Source of the DNA: Anas platyrhynchos
Lineage: Eukaryota; Chordata; Aves; Anseriformes; Anatidae
Length of the DNA stretch: 64,000 bases
Direction: 5' to 3'
NCBI RefSeq assembly: GCF_047663525.1
Contig: NC_092602.1
Location: 1,805,501 to 1,869,500 of the forward strand
The notes under the pieces are model-generated. The model was not told where the DNA came from, searched no databases, and worked only from the letters and a program-made list of their open reading frames with translations. The translations under genes were made by a program, and so were the position numbers. Below are positions 1 through 10,380 of the stretch, piece after piece. Every line of letters starts with the position of its first letter. The stretch's first letter is position 1.

Positions 1-51
1 GCTTCATCTCCAGGGCTTGCTTCAAAGCCGCTTTGGCTTCGAATTTCACTT
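1..51 (-). CDS. FICD: FICD exon 2, 5' end only (runs off the window)
   Basis: Reading the minus strand, a pyrimidine-rich AG acceptor (GCGTTTCAG, 60-52) is followed by an open frame. The first two bases complete a codon begun in exon 1 (G|AA, Glu64), and the frame then reads VKFEAKAALKQALEMK. This matches the start of the first TPR helix of FICD (human: LEARAALNQALEMK, from memory). The TPR repeats of this family sit in the ER lumen between the membrane anchor and the Fic domain. The Fic domain lies outside the window, so its catalytic motif cannot be checked. Confidence 0.85.
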
Positions 52-1034
52 CTGAAACGCAAATGGGGAGCGGTTAGATCACAGGGCAGCGGGTTCTGCT
101 GGAAACCTGGAGATTATCAGCATTTGCTGATACCGAAATTCAACAAAAGAACCACAAAACGCGGGTTCCAGCCACCAGGAGAGCTGTAGGGCCATGTTTA
201 GGGGCCGAGCACCTTACCCAATATCTTCCCCAAAATCCCAAGCTGCTAATGGCAGAGGTGTTTTGGTTAAATCCCCCGTATCTTCCCCCAAATCCCCAGC
301 TGCTGATAGCAGAGGCATTTTAACGAAAGACCCAACATCTTCCCCCAAAATCCTAAGGCACTGACAGCACAGGTGTCTCAGGGGAACCCCAACCTCTCCC
401 CCAGCTGCTCATGGCAGAGGTGTTTTGGTGAAATACCCAACTTCTTCCCCAAACCCCCCAGCTGCCAATAACCCCACTATTTTAACCAAAACCCCAACTT
501 CTTCCCCCAACCCCCCACCTGCCGATAACCCCGCTATTTTAACCAAAAACCCAGCTTCTTCCCCAAACCCCTAGCTTCTGACAGCACCACTATTTTAACC
601 AAAAACCCAACTTCTTCCCCCAAACCCCCACCTGCTGATACCCCCTCTATTTTACCCAAAACCCCAGCTTTTTCCCCCAAAACACCAACTACCGATACCC
701 CCTCTATTTTACCCAAAACCCCAACTTTTTCCCCCAAAACCCCAACTACCGACAACCCCTCTACTTTACCCAAAACCCCAACTTTTTCCCCCAAACCTCC
801 ACCTACCGATAACCCCTCTACTTTACCCAAAACCCCAACTTTTTCCCCCAAACCCCCACCTGCCAATACCCCCTCTATTTTACCCAAAACCCCAACTTCT
901 TCCCCCAAAACCCCAACTACCGACAACCCCTCTACTTTACCCAAAACCCCAACTTTTTCCCCCAAACCCAAACCTGCTGATAACCCCCTATTTTACCCAA
1001 AACCCCCAACCCCCCCCACACACACCTTCCTTAC
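52..1034 (-). other. FICD: FICD intron 1
   Basis: This 983-base intron is bounded by GT at 1034-1033 and AG at 53-52 on the minus strand. Most of it is a C-rich minisatellite (listed separately). No other coding sequence is seen in it. Confidence 0.8.
230..1012. repeat. 57-bp minisatellite in FICD intron 1
   Basis: Units built on TTTACCCAAAACCCCAACTT and CCCCAAACCCCCACCTACCG recur every 57 bases. They are nearly uniform from about 530 to 970 and progressively degenerate towards 230. CTTTTTCCCCC recurs near 668, 725, 782 and 839. Because 57 is a multiple of three and the unit lacks stops in one frame, the minus strand carries a long artificial open frame of a 19-residue Gly/Val/Leu repeat. 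It is intronic and not coding. The G-rich strand is the FICD sense strand. Confidence 0.9.
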
Positions 1035-1224
1035 CGGGAGCCGCCTCAGCCGTGCGGGGCAGCAACCGGAGCCCCCGGGGGGCCACGCTGAGGCCGGTAC
1101 AGCTCCTCCTGACGAAGGGCAGCGCCGCCAGCACGGCCAGGCCGCCCAGCAGCGCCGCCAGCAGCGCCGCCCGCCCCGCCGGGCCCCACGGGGCCGCCCG
1201 CCGCCGGGCCGCGGCCCGGCACAT
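1035..1224 (-). CDS. FICD: FICD coding exon 1 (membrane anchor of the Fic AMP-transferase)
   Basis: FICD (HYPE) is a type II ER membrane protein that AMPylates and de-AMPylates the chaperone BiP. The ATG at 1224-1222 opens 63 complete codons plus one base, up to a strong donor (CCCG|GTAAGG, intron starting at 1034). Residues 1-18 are basic (three consecutive Arg at 7-9). Residues 19-37 form one hydrophobic segment (AALLAALLGGLAVLAALPF), which fits the signal anchor. The remainder is the short luminal stem. Exon 1 ends in phase 1 and exon 2 begins with two bases of the split codon, so the reading frame continues into the TPR. Identity rests on the exon 2 match, the anchor topology, and synteny with CMKLR1. 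The N-terminus of this family is poorly conserved, so the exact start codon is less certain than the gene. Confidence 0.82.
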
Positions 1225-1457
1225 CCCGGGAGGGAGGCGGGCGGGCGCTAGGACCCTGCGGCGTCCCCGCGGACCCCTCTGCCCCCTGCGAAGCCCCGCC
1301 CACTCTCGTTTTAGGCTCTTCTATTGGTCGAGCGGCGGAGGTTCGGCTTTCTTATTGGCTGCTCGCGGAGGTGTGTCCCGCCCCTTCGCCGCGCTCCGCT
1401 TCCTGTTAAAGGGAGGGGGTTCCGGGTTGCGCCGCGCCCACCGGCGCGGGAGGGGCT

Positions 1458-1476
1458 CGTGGAGGGTGGTAATTGG
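1458..1476 (-). promoter_or_regulatory. ER stress response element (ERSE) upstream of FICD
   Basis: The minus strand reads CCAATTACCACCCTCCACG, an exact match to the ERSE consensus CCAAT-N9-CCACG. This element binds NF-Y together with ATF6 or XBP1. It lies about 235-250 bases upstream of the FICD start codon in the sense orientation. FICD acts on BiP and is reported to be induced by the unfolded protein response, so the site fits the gene. Function is inferred. Confidence 0.65.
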
Positions 1477-1558
1477 TCAGCGGGGATGTCAGTCTTGGGA
1501 GGGGTAACCAATGAGAAGGGAGGTTTGGGATGGGGCGGGGCTGATGCGGCCGCGCTCT

Positions 1559-1571
1559 GTTGCTAGGCGAC
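1559..1571. promoter_or_regulatory. RFX X-box-like site
   Basis: GTTGCTAGGCGAC differs at one base from the palindromic RFX site GTTGCTAGGCAAC. It sits at the outer edge of the FICD CpG island. RFX sites are common in promoters of ciliary genes and in bidirectional promoters. Binding is inferred from the motif only. Confidence 0.4.
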
Positions 1572-1616
1572 GGCTGCGGCCTGGGCCTAGGCCTGGGCCT
1601 GTGGAGGCCGCGCCTC

Positions 1617-1882
1617 GCCTGGGGGGGTCCTGGGGGGTCCTGCGGGGTGCTGGGGGTCCTGGGAGGGGTCCTGGGGGGTCCTGGGGCGTTCTTTTGGTCC
1701 TGAGGGGGTCCTGGAGGGTCCTGGGGGGGGTCCTGAGGAGATTCTCGGGGGTTCTGGAGGGGTCTTGGGGGGTTCTGGGGGTCCTGGGAGGGTCTTGGAG
1801 GTCCTGGGGGAGCCCTAGGGGGACCCTGGGGGGTTCTGGAGGTCCAGAGGGGTCCTGGGGAGGTCCTGGGGGTCCTATAAGG
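1617..1882. repeat. G-rich GGTCCTGGGG minisatellite
   Basis: Degenerate units of GGGGTCCTGG, about 10-20 bases each, repeat along the plus strand for some 265 bases. Runs of four or more G recur throughout, so intramolecular G-quadruplexes are possible. Both strands carry long open frames here (Pro-rich on minus, Gly-rich on plus) that are products of the repeat. Confidence 0.85.
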
Positions 1883-2035
1883 AACACGGGGCTGCACGGC
1901 TCCTGTGCACAAACAGGCACGAGCAGGGGGAGGCTGGCCAAAAGCTGAAGGAAAAGGGAACGTCCCCGGGGGCTGCAGGGACCTCACCCTGATTTCAGTC
2001 CCTAGCAGGACGATGGACTTTATTTTTTTCCCCAG

Positions 2036-2090
2036 ATACTCACACGACGTGTCATCATAAATAAAATGTGGTAATTTAAGCTGTTTTTTT
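2036..2090 (+). other. Possible terminal exon of a divergent transcript
   Basis: TTTATTTTTTTCCCCAG (2019-2035) is a good splice acceptor. Shortly downstream lies a canonical AATAAA at 2060-2065 and a T-rich, GT-containing stretch (2083-2105). Together with the CpG island at 1225-1572 this could be a short spliced RNA running opposite to FICD. No convincing protein frame is seen, and the donor of the upstream exon could not be assigned. Confidence 0.25.
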
Positions 2091-2111
2091 CTCTGTGTGG
2101 TTGATTTTATC

Positions 2112-2129
2112 AAAAAAAAAAAAAAAAAA
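2112..2129 (+). repeat. (A)18 tract
   Basis: A homopolymer of 18 A, followed by GAGAGAG. It may be the tail of a decayed retroposed sequence, but no parent sequence is recognised upstream. Confidence 0.6.
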
Positions 2130-5100
2130 GAGAGAGATTTGGGTAAATGCAGCTTTCAGAAGTCAGGAGGTTTTGGTGCTCCCCTGTGTGACGTGCACAG
2201 AAGAAGGTGATATCGGGCCTAAAATAAATATAAGGGAATTGTAGAAGGGTGACAAATTGTGTTTGTTCTATAGAAGAGAGGTGAGCAGGGGTGGCTGTAG
2301 TAGGTATAAAGGGAGAATAATTGTAGTAGTTACTGAGGGATATTAAACACTGGAACAGTAGAAACTGGACATTTTTCACAATATTAACAAACCCTACTGG
2401 GGCTGCCAAGGAACTTGCTGCTGGCGCTGAAGTAAGAGCACAGGATGGGGCACAGCAGCCTGGTCCAGGTTAACTTTGTGCTGTTCCTGTGCTGAGCAAA
2501 CAACTCGGAACAGGAGCTGCTGCTGTGTTACACCAGGGTGGCTGGGCGCTCTTCCTTTCCCTGCTTGTTTTCAGTGGTGGAGAAGGTAGAAACCACTGCC
2601 AGAGCTCTTTGAGACATTTATTGATGTTACCAGGACTGACAAAAGCAGCTTGATGAACTTGGTTCAGCCAGCAACCCTAAAAAGAGACTGACAGCACCTG
2701 GGCTCTGAGACCACTCAGCAGCAAAATGGAGCCCAAGGCGACGCCTGGAGCACAATTACCGTGTCCTCCAGCCGTTTGGAGCCTGACAAAGCCCATTAAG
2801 GCTGGAGGATAACTTGGGGGGATAATTAGCTTTTGAAGGATGAGCAAATACACCTGCCCTCTGAGAGGAACCTGCAACAGAAGCGTGTGTTTTCTTCAGC
2901 TCCAATGAAGCCTAACGTCAGAATTACAGAGTGATGAGGTATTTTCCTTCTCAAAATGGCGCAAAGCCCATTCAGAATCTGACCATTAAGCCTGATATAT
3001 CGGGGGAGAACGACCCTGATAGCCAGAAATGCCTGGCACCTCGTCCAGGTTTCGGCAGCTGGGAGCGCTCCTTCTCTGCGGCTGCTGGGTGTCTGCTCGA
3101 GGGTTGCCGTTCCAGCACATCGTTGCAATTATCTATGACTTTGTCAGGGAGAGCAAAGGGAGATCTCAAAGTAGATCGTAGGAAAGAGTGTGGGCTTTGA
3201 AAGGATGGAGCTGGGGCCATGGGGTGGGCTGGCAGCTCTCGGCATGGCCGTGCCCACAGCCAGGAGGTCTCAGCTGGCACCCAGGGCTTCTTCCAAAGGT
3301 GCCGTGGGTTGTGCATTGCAGAGGGGTGCTGGGATGTCCTTGTGGCACAGGAGAAGCCACATAAAAAACAGTTTTTCCTAAAACTTTGAGGCCGAATTGG
3401 GTGAACGTGGAAGCAGAGGGATCCCTGGAGCCGGTAGGTGGCAGCGACTCATTTCGCTGCTCAGCAGAAGCCTCCCAGCGTTGCAGCCTCTCTCCTGGAC
3501 CGTGATTCCTTCAGCTTTTAGAGGCAGTGATCACGCAGAACATATTTTTAAGGCTGAATAAGGCTCTAGCTTCCTTTTGGCACTGCTCGTCCCGGGGTAA
3601 AATCGCCGTGCTGTGCTCCGGGGAGGTTTGGGGGATCTGCGGCTGGTGGCACTGCTGCTGGTGGCACGGACCTGAGCGCTCAGCGATGTGTCTGCGGGGA
3701 CCATGCCACTGATCCCTGCTGTCCCTGCACCTCCCCAGTGCCTTCAGGTGACAGGCAGCAGTACTGGTGTGAGCAATGTGCTAAAACGAGAAAAATTGCT
3801 GGATGGAGGAGTTCTTTTCCAGCTGGGAGCGTGCGGCTGTGGCGTGCCCAAGGGCTGCAGCTGCCGGGGTCTCGTGCCCTCTCCGCCTGCCCTTCTCCTC
3901 CTTGGTTCCCCTGCTCCTGGGCAGTGTGGCAGAGCCTGACCAGCAGCCGGTTCCCCAGAGCTGTGGGGTTAAACCGAGGCCCTGAGGATGCCACGATCTG
4001 CTCTGGGAGCATCCCCGGGACAGGCGCGTTGTCTGCTTGAGGGCTGCGCTGTGGGGAGAAGCCACTGGCTGCGGAGGCAGAGCTGCACATCGGAGTGTGG
4101 GATTTTAATCAATGAACAGATGGGCGAGTACGAGATCAAATGCCTGGTGGTAAAGCTGTCACCCGGGTCAAAGCAAGGTTGTTGTGAAAAACGGTTTTGA
4201 CATTCTCAGCTGCAGCGCTTGCAAGGCAAATGGAAACCATACCCCAGATCCAAGTGCTAGCGAGCAGTGCGAAGACCAAAGGGATTTTTAATTAAAGAGA
4301 AGAAGGAAGGGTAAGCAAAAAGCAAGAGCAAGATTGCATTGTCTGATTACTTCTAGCTGCAACTAAAGACACCGAGCGAGGGGGTTCAAGGCTAAGGGAA
4401 CCATTTAAAGCTCTTAGCGCGGGCACTGAGGGAGCACAAACACGGCGCTGAATAGGCAGCCGAAAACAAAGCTCCGAGAGGGTGCAGAAACAGAGGGCTT
4501 TGTTGGCTCTCTTGACGAATAATGAGGAACGAGGTTCTCAGACAGATTGGTTTGCAGCACTGGGAATAAATGGACAAAAGGGAAGCTTTCAAAGCAAGGC
4601 TGCAGCTGAGCTGGGTTATTTCGGCTAGGCCAGGCCGGAGCCGTGTGGAGCTGCCTTACCCTGAGAGCACCGCGCTTGGTTCCGCTGGCCGGTCCCAAGC
4701 AAGCCCACGCAGAACGTCTGGTTCTAATGAGAAACGAAATTTAGGGGGAGGAGGGGAATGAGGAGTCCCAGCTGCGTGGAGGAAGAGCTTTATGTTTATT
4801 GCACTTGTGGTCAGCACAGTTCTCCGAGCAGCTGAGCGCTGCCTGGCGCATCTCCCTCAGTGTCCTACCCATGGAGAACTTCTGGGCCTGGGAGCCACGG
4901 AGCTCCGGGAGCAGAGCTGAGCAATCCTGGAAAAAAATCCTACACATTTTGTGGGAGACAAGAGCACTGTTTCTCACGGCGGCGCCTGATGGCGGGAGCC
5001 TTTGAGTCAGAAACATCAGGTTTGCAGGAGTCAGCGGGCGTGGAAAGCCGCAGCCGTACGTGTTCCCAAGGCTGAGGACGTCCCTTGGGACCCCCGGTCC

Positions 5101-8100
5101 GTTTCTGCCACCACCCCTCACCAAGGGCTCCTGCAGCCCCCAAAATCCGTGGGTTCCCTGCCCTGGGGGGGCTGAGCAGAGGAGCTGCACGCTCGTCTCC
5201 AGCCTGTCCTTGAGGCTGATGTGGAAGTGCTGACTCCATAATAAGAGCCATTTTGGACGGGCTGCCACATCGACTTGACTAATGTGACTCCACGCCAGGC
5301 AATCTGGAAATATATTAAACCCGGGAGCTGCTGCGGGGATGATTTGCATGGCAATAACAGAGGGGAAATTGCCTCCCACAGCCTCCCCTCTGGGCTTTTA
5401 TCCTGCCAAGCGCCAGGTATCCCCAGCTCGGTCCGTTTAATTGTCCCAGGAGCTGGATGAGCCCTCCTGGGACAAGGAGGCCTTGTGGGGTGAGATCTCA
5501 GCTAATCTCGCTTTTACTTCTCTGAAGGATGGGGGTGTTTGGCTAAAAACACACAGAGGCGTTGCTTCTTGAGAGGGATTTAGCTTCAAAACCATTGCAG
5601 GCTCCTTGCTCCCACTCCCTTCATCAGCCTCAAAGTCCCAGGGGGCGAGGGAACCCACACAGGACGTGGCACACCGATATAGGGCTTAGCCAGGCGGGGT
5701 GAAAACAGCCTCCTGCTCCTCTCCAGGTGCCGTGGTGGAGCAGGGGGGAGAGCTGTGCTATGGAGCCCTCTGCTCCTGGGGGACTCGATGCCTCAGGCAG
5801 CAGCTCCGACACGCTCGCTGCCTCCCGGGCTCGCAATCTAGGACAAGAAAGGCTAAAACAGGCAAGAGGTGGGTGTTTCGTGGGAGCAGATCACAAAAGG
5901 AGCTGCTTTCCCCTGCCAGGCTCTCAGCTCTCCCCCCTGTGAAGGTGCTGACAGCCGTCGGCCGTAGCTGGAGGCAGCTCCTCCAGGAGCTCCTCTAGGT
6001 TTGGATGCCTCCCGGCTCTTGGACTCGACTTTAAAATAAATAAATAAAAAATGATGCTCGGTCTCCGTGGCAACTGCAGCGGGCGCAGGGATGCCAGGGA
6101 GGGATCCCTGGCTATTACACGGCCTCCTATGTGCTCAGGGAGGCTCCTGCCTCCCCTGGCGGAGGCTGGATAAGGGCTGGAGCCTCTCCTGTGCCACCAG
6201 CATGTGGGGCACAGCTCAGAGCACGTGGAGTTCACGGCCTCTGGGGGCTCTCGTAAAATGTGTCCTCTGAAATTAATCCGAATTACAACCCGGCTTTTCC
6301 TCTCCCCCTGCCAGTGACGGTGCAGCGAGCAGCCCCGGTTTATTACCGGCAGTGTAACTCCGTCTTTATCGGGTTCCTCCAGCACTCTACAAAAGCCGGG
6401 AGTTGTTAAACATTTCGCTTTCTGCGCCTGGGTGTAATTACTCGGGAGATGGGATGTTAAATCTTTCGCCTCCTCCAGGCTCCGCAGCTCGCAGCTGAGC
6501 TCCTTGGAGCGAGGAGCTTTGCCCGGAGGTCTGCCCGCTCTGCAGGCACCTCTCATCTTGCCATTTCTCCAAAAAATGGTTTCAGGGGAGAGCCGGGAGC
6601 TCTGTGTGAGCGCTGCAGTCGAGCTGATGCTGGCCGAGTGTCACAGTAAATGTCCGGGGCTGGGCCGTGACTCAGTGCTGGGGGGAAGGCAGGGCGATGC
6701 TCTCTGCTTGGGTGGGGATCAGCGCTCCCAGCTTTTCTATCCAGAGGGAAACGGGAACATTTCCCCTCGTTCTCCCTGTCCTACGTCCAAGCGACGGAGG
6801 CTGGAGGCAGCTGTGGGCTGGGGAGGTGCCTGCTGGCGGCCTGGCCTCTCCTCCGGAGGTCCGGGTCACTCGCCCAGCCCAGCAGCCAAATTAGTAAGAG
6901 TCAGATCACGCAGAAAGCTGTAATTGTAGCTCGTCTGGGAACCCGTGAATGTCAGGAGTAAGTAGTAGCCTCATCTTTTTCAGTTACCTTCCTCGCAGAC
7001 ATTTCTTGAGGCTCTTGCTGACATTTGGGCTCCGTGACCGCCAGCCGCGGGCCAGGTGAGCTCCTGGCTTCCCAAAGCACGAGCTGCTAATAAAGGGGCT
7101 CCTGCAGGACCCGCTCCTTGCATTTTTGTTCCCGTTTAGTTATTACATTTAGTCTCCAGTGATTACAGAGCTGACAGCTGGCAAAGATTTGCATATGGCA
7201 TGAAATTAAGCGAGTTCGTTTTAATGTCTAATCTGTGCAAAGCTCAAATTTGGTTTCTAAAGGCACCGCTTCGCCTTCTCGTTGCTGGCACATCTGCTCC
7301 GTGCGTTAGCCTTTGATTCCTAAAAGTTTATTTTCCCCGTATTTCACGGGGTTGAGCAAATAGAGCAGATCTTTGCAGGCTGTTGCAAGCTCTTTGACAC
7401 CAGAGCCTGGGATCTCCGTGCCCCACGGTTCCAGGCTCTGAGCAGCACCGTGGCACTGGTGGCGTGGGTTATTTCCAAGCTGCCTGCTCTCAGGCCACAA
7501 AGCCGGCTCCAGAACTGAGCTGCAATATCCATATTAATTTTTTTTCAGTCCTCCATTCACCTCCTGTGCAAGGAATTGAGATGGAAGCCGCCCGTGCCCG
7601 GAGCAGGTGGCAGCAGGGGAACCACCGGGCGGTTTGGATAATCCCCGATGCAGACGTAGCACCTGAAGGGAAGTGCTCCAATGCCTGCAGCAGGGCGAGA
7701 CGTGAGAAATGCTCCACATCTCGAGAAACGAGTGGTGAGAAGGCGTCCGACAGGGCAGAGAGCTGCCGTGGCCCCGTCCCCCTGCATGTGTGGGCTCCGC
7801 TTGGAGAGCATCAGGAGCCGGCGGCCAGGAGTGGATCCGACAAGCGTGGCAGCCTCGGCTTCGTGCTGGAATTGCAAACCTTGGGAGCCTGGCGATGAGA
7901 AAAGCGGAGAGCGCGCTGCAGTTGGCTCCATGGGAGGTCTGACCTTTCCGAGCTTGAAATCCAGGACTGAGAAAGCAAAATCCTAGCTTTCTGGCTGCTG
8001 GCAACTGATGTGAGTTTTCCTCCAGACCATCTGGAACAGAGATTGGGGTTGGCTTTTTAATTTTATTTTTTTTCTTTCAAGTGGCAAGCCATGCAGAGAA

Positions 8101-10380
8101 TGGATAAGGGCTCAGGCGGGGGCATGAAAAGCAGCAGGCCTGCAGCTCACACAGCGCTGCTGCTGCTCCTAGAGGCTCTCCTGCCACTGAACATGGCCAA
8201 GAGAGGAGCCAAAGACCCCGTAGTGCTGGGCAGGCTCATCCTTGGACCTGGGGGTGCTCTTGGCAAGGGCCTGGGGGGGCACAGAGGGTGCTAAGTCGTG
8301 TCTGAGGAAGAAGAGCGAGTTGTAGCAGCGGTGGCTGTGCCTTCATCCCTGCAAGGCTCTGGTGAGGTCCTACACTCCTCCTCCTCCTCGCCGGCATTTA
8401 TTAGAGCTGCCACCTGCAAGCCCAACCATAAATACGTCTCCTGGCTCGGGCAGCTGCTCATCCCAAGAAATCAATTCAATTAAAAGGGCTTGGGCGGAGA
8501 CACAGTCTGGGTGCGGAAGGCTTTGGCAGCGGGCTGTAAATCCTGCTTTCTTGGAGCCAGCCCTGCGCTTGCTGCCTTCCCCTTCTCCAAAATCAACCCC
8601 CCTTTCCCAGCCCCTTCTGATGTCCTCAATCCTGGTCTCCTCCAGGAGGAGAGGAGGATGTCAGGGCAGCCGTCTTCTGCAGGAGGTCCCCTTGGATTTT
8701 GCTTTGCTCTGTGTGGGGCCACCACGAGCTCCACCGCCATAGCCCAGGCTGTGCAGACCCCTTTTTGGGCAGCCCCGAGCATCGCCAGCACCAGGACGTG
8801 GCACAAAGCAGCACTAATTTGCTTGGAGTAATTTATTTTGCAGCATTTCTGCTGCTCGGGGGGAGGTAAAAGCAGCCAGGTTGATCTCAGCTGCGCCTGA
8901 ACGCAGCTTCCCCGCTGGCTCCTGCCTCCGACTGCTGCTGGGTGTGGGTTCCCCGCTCCGCGATGATTGAACGGCAGCACACAAACAGCTCCTGGCTTAA
9001 TGAGATTAAACGGATCCAGCATCGCTCGCTTTGGGTCTGCAGTGCTGAAATTTCCCCCTCGGGCTCACCAAAGCTCTCCCGGTGCAGAGCCCCTGGCCGA
9101 GGGCTGCAAAGGGGGACGTGGAAACCGGCACGGCAAGGAAGGAAAACCCCGTGATCTAAAGCAAGCAAGCAAAATCTCATTTTCTCCTTGGATTTCTGAG
9201 GGCCGAGCAGCAAACAAACAATTATTTCCCCGCGATTTTGCCGGGGAGCTCTATAACTCCAGAGTGACAGGGGAGCAGTGAGCTGCTGGCTGATGGATAA
9301 CCGGGGTGACGGCGGGGCCGGAGATCTGCTGGCACGGAACTCTCCCTCCACCCTGCACCCCATAAATCAGCCTGGCGGGGAGGGAGAGACCTCCCCATGC
9401 TGTGGATGGAGGGATGCATCCTGCAGAGCCCCGGCACCCCTCGTGGGACCTGAGTTGTGATGCTTGGAGAGGCGCAGGCAAGGAGCAGGTGGTTCCTTGC
9501 CGCGTTTCCACCCGCTGTGGTGCGCGGTGTTGTGCGCTGTAAAATTCGTATTGCCGTTGTAAATTGCATTTTGGCTGGGGATTGTACACGGAGCGCTGCT
9601 AAATATAAATAAAAGGCAATTGTTCTTCCTTTCTGTCAAGCATAGCTTTAATTTTTTCCCTAATCCCACGGCACAGAAATTCAAATCCTGGTCTTTTGTG
9701 GGGGAAGAAGACGCTGCTCGCCCTGCCTCTCCCAGCAGTCATCTTATAGAATTAGAGATAAGCTGAGCGGTTCCAGGGAACTCGCTAATGGTGGGCAGGG
9801 ACTCAGGCTCGGGGCCTGGGGAATTAGATTTTGCTCCCTGAATTCCCTCTGCGGCAGCCTCCTTTATTTGCAGTCCCTCCTGGCACGGCGGTGCCAAGCT
9901 CCCCGAGCCCGGAGGGCGCTCGCCGGCGTCGTTAATGGGCATCAAACCAACACCGGCAGCTCGGATGGGAGAGGTCAGGGTGGGGGCTTAGGGTGGGCAC
10001 AAGCAGAGCTCCGAGACCCCCAGGGACAGCCCCAGCCCCCCGCGTGCCCAGCAGCAGCCAGTTGCGAGTCCAATTTCCATGGAAAATCAGGAAAAGCCCT
10101 CCCAGCCCCACTGGCTTTTTTCCGCTATTCCAGCAAAGTTCAGGTCACTCCCGTGCCTAATCAGCTTGTAAATATTCCTGCAGGTTGTTTTTTTTGTTTG
10201 TTTTTTCCCTTTGCAGCCCTCCTGGTGTCTGCATGGCCAGGGCAGAGGTGCTGAGCTCACACGAACACCAGCACAGTGCAGGCAGCTCGAGGAAAGCGTA
10301 AGAGTCCTCCCGTGGCCAGGGGGGGATTTAGCTCCTCACCTCAAAGAAGCTCCCTTCCCGCTCCAATTCTGATTTTCCCA
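2130..10380. other. Intergenic DNA, no gene seen
   Basis: Open frames in this stretch are short, lack recognisable domains, and are not flanked by consistent splice sites. The base composition is mixed. POU octamers (ATTTGCAT) occur at 5342-5349 and 7187-7194, inside locally AT-rich sequence. It may include distal 5' sequence of CMKLR1, but nothing shows this directly. Confidence 0.6.
7130..7260. promoter_or_regulatory. AT-rich island with POU octamer (candidate enhancer)
   Basis: An AT-rich patch in GC-rich surroundings contains a perfect octamer ATTTGCAT (7187-7194) overlapping the E-box CATATG. Homeodomain-type ATTA/TAAT cores flank it. Conservation is not testable here. Confidence 0.25.

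Larger units (their letters stand above)
1225..1572 (-). promoter_or_regulatory. FICD promoter / CpG island
   Basis: A CpG-dense stretch lies directly upstream of the FICD start codon. It contains GC boxes (CCCCGCCC near 1292; GGGGCGGGG near 1533). CCAAT boxes face FICD near 1323, 1353 and 1472, and one faces the other way near 1508. There is no clear TATA box. The layout is typical of a CpG-island, NF-Y-driven promoter and could fire in both directions. The transcription start cannot be placed from sequence alone. Confidence 0.7.

Noticed and set aside
534-971. Gly/Val/Leu 19-residue repeat protein on the minus strand
   Set aside because: Product of the 57-bp minisatellite within FICD intron 1.
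1406-2113. Long Pro-rich, collagen-like frame on the minus strand
   Set aside because: Created by the GGGGTCCTGG minisatellite. The Pro-Pro pattern follows the DNA repeat and is not a Gly-X-Y collagen.
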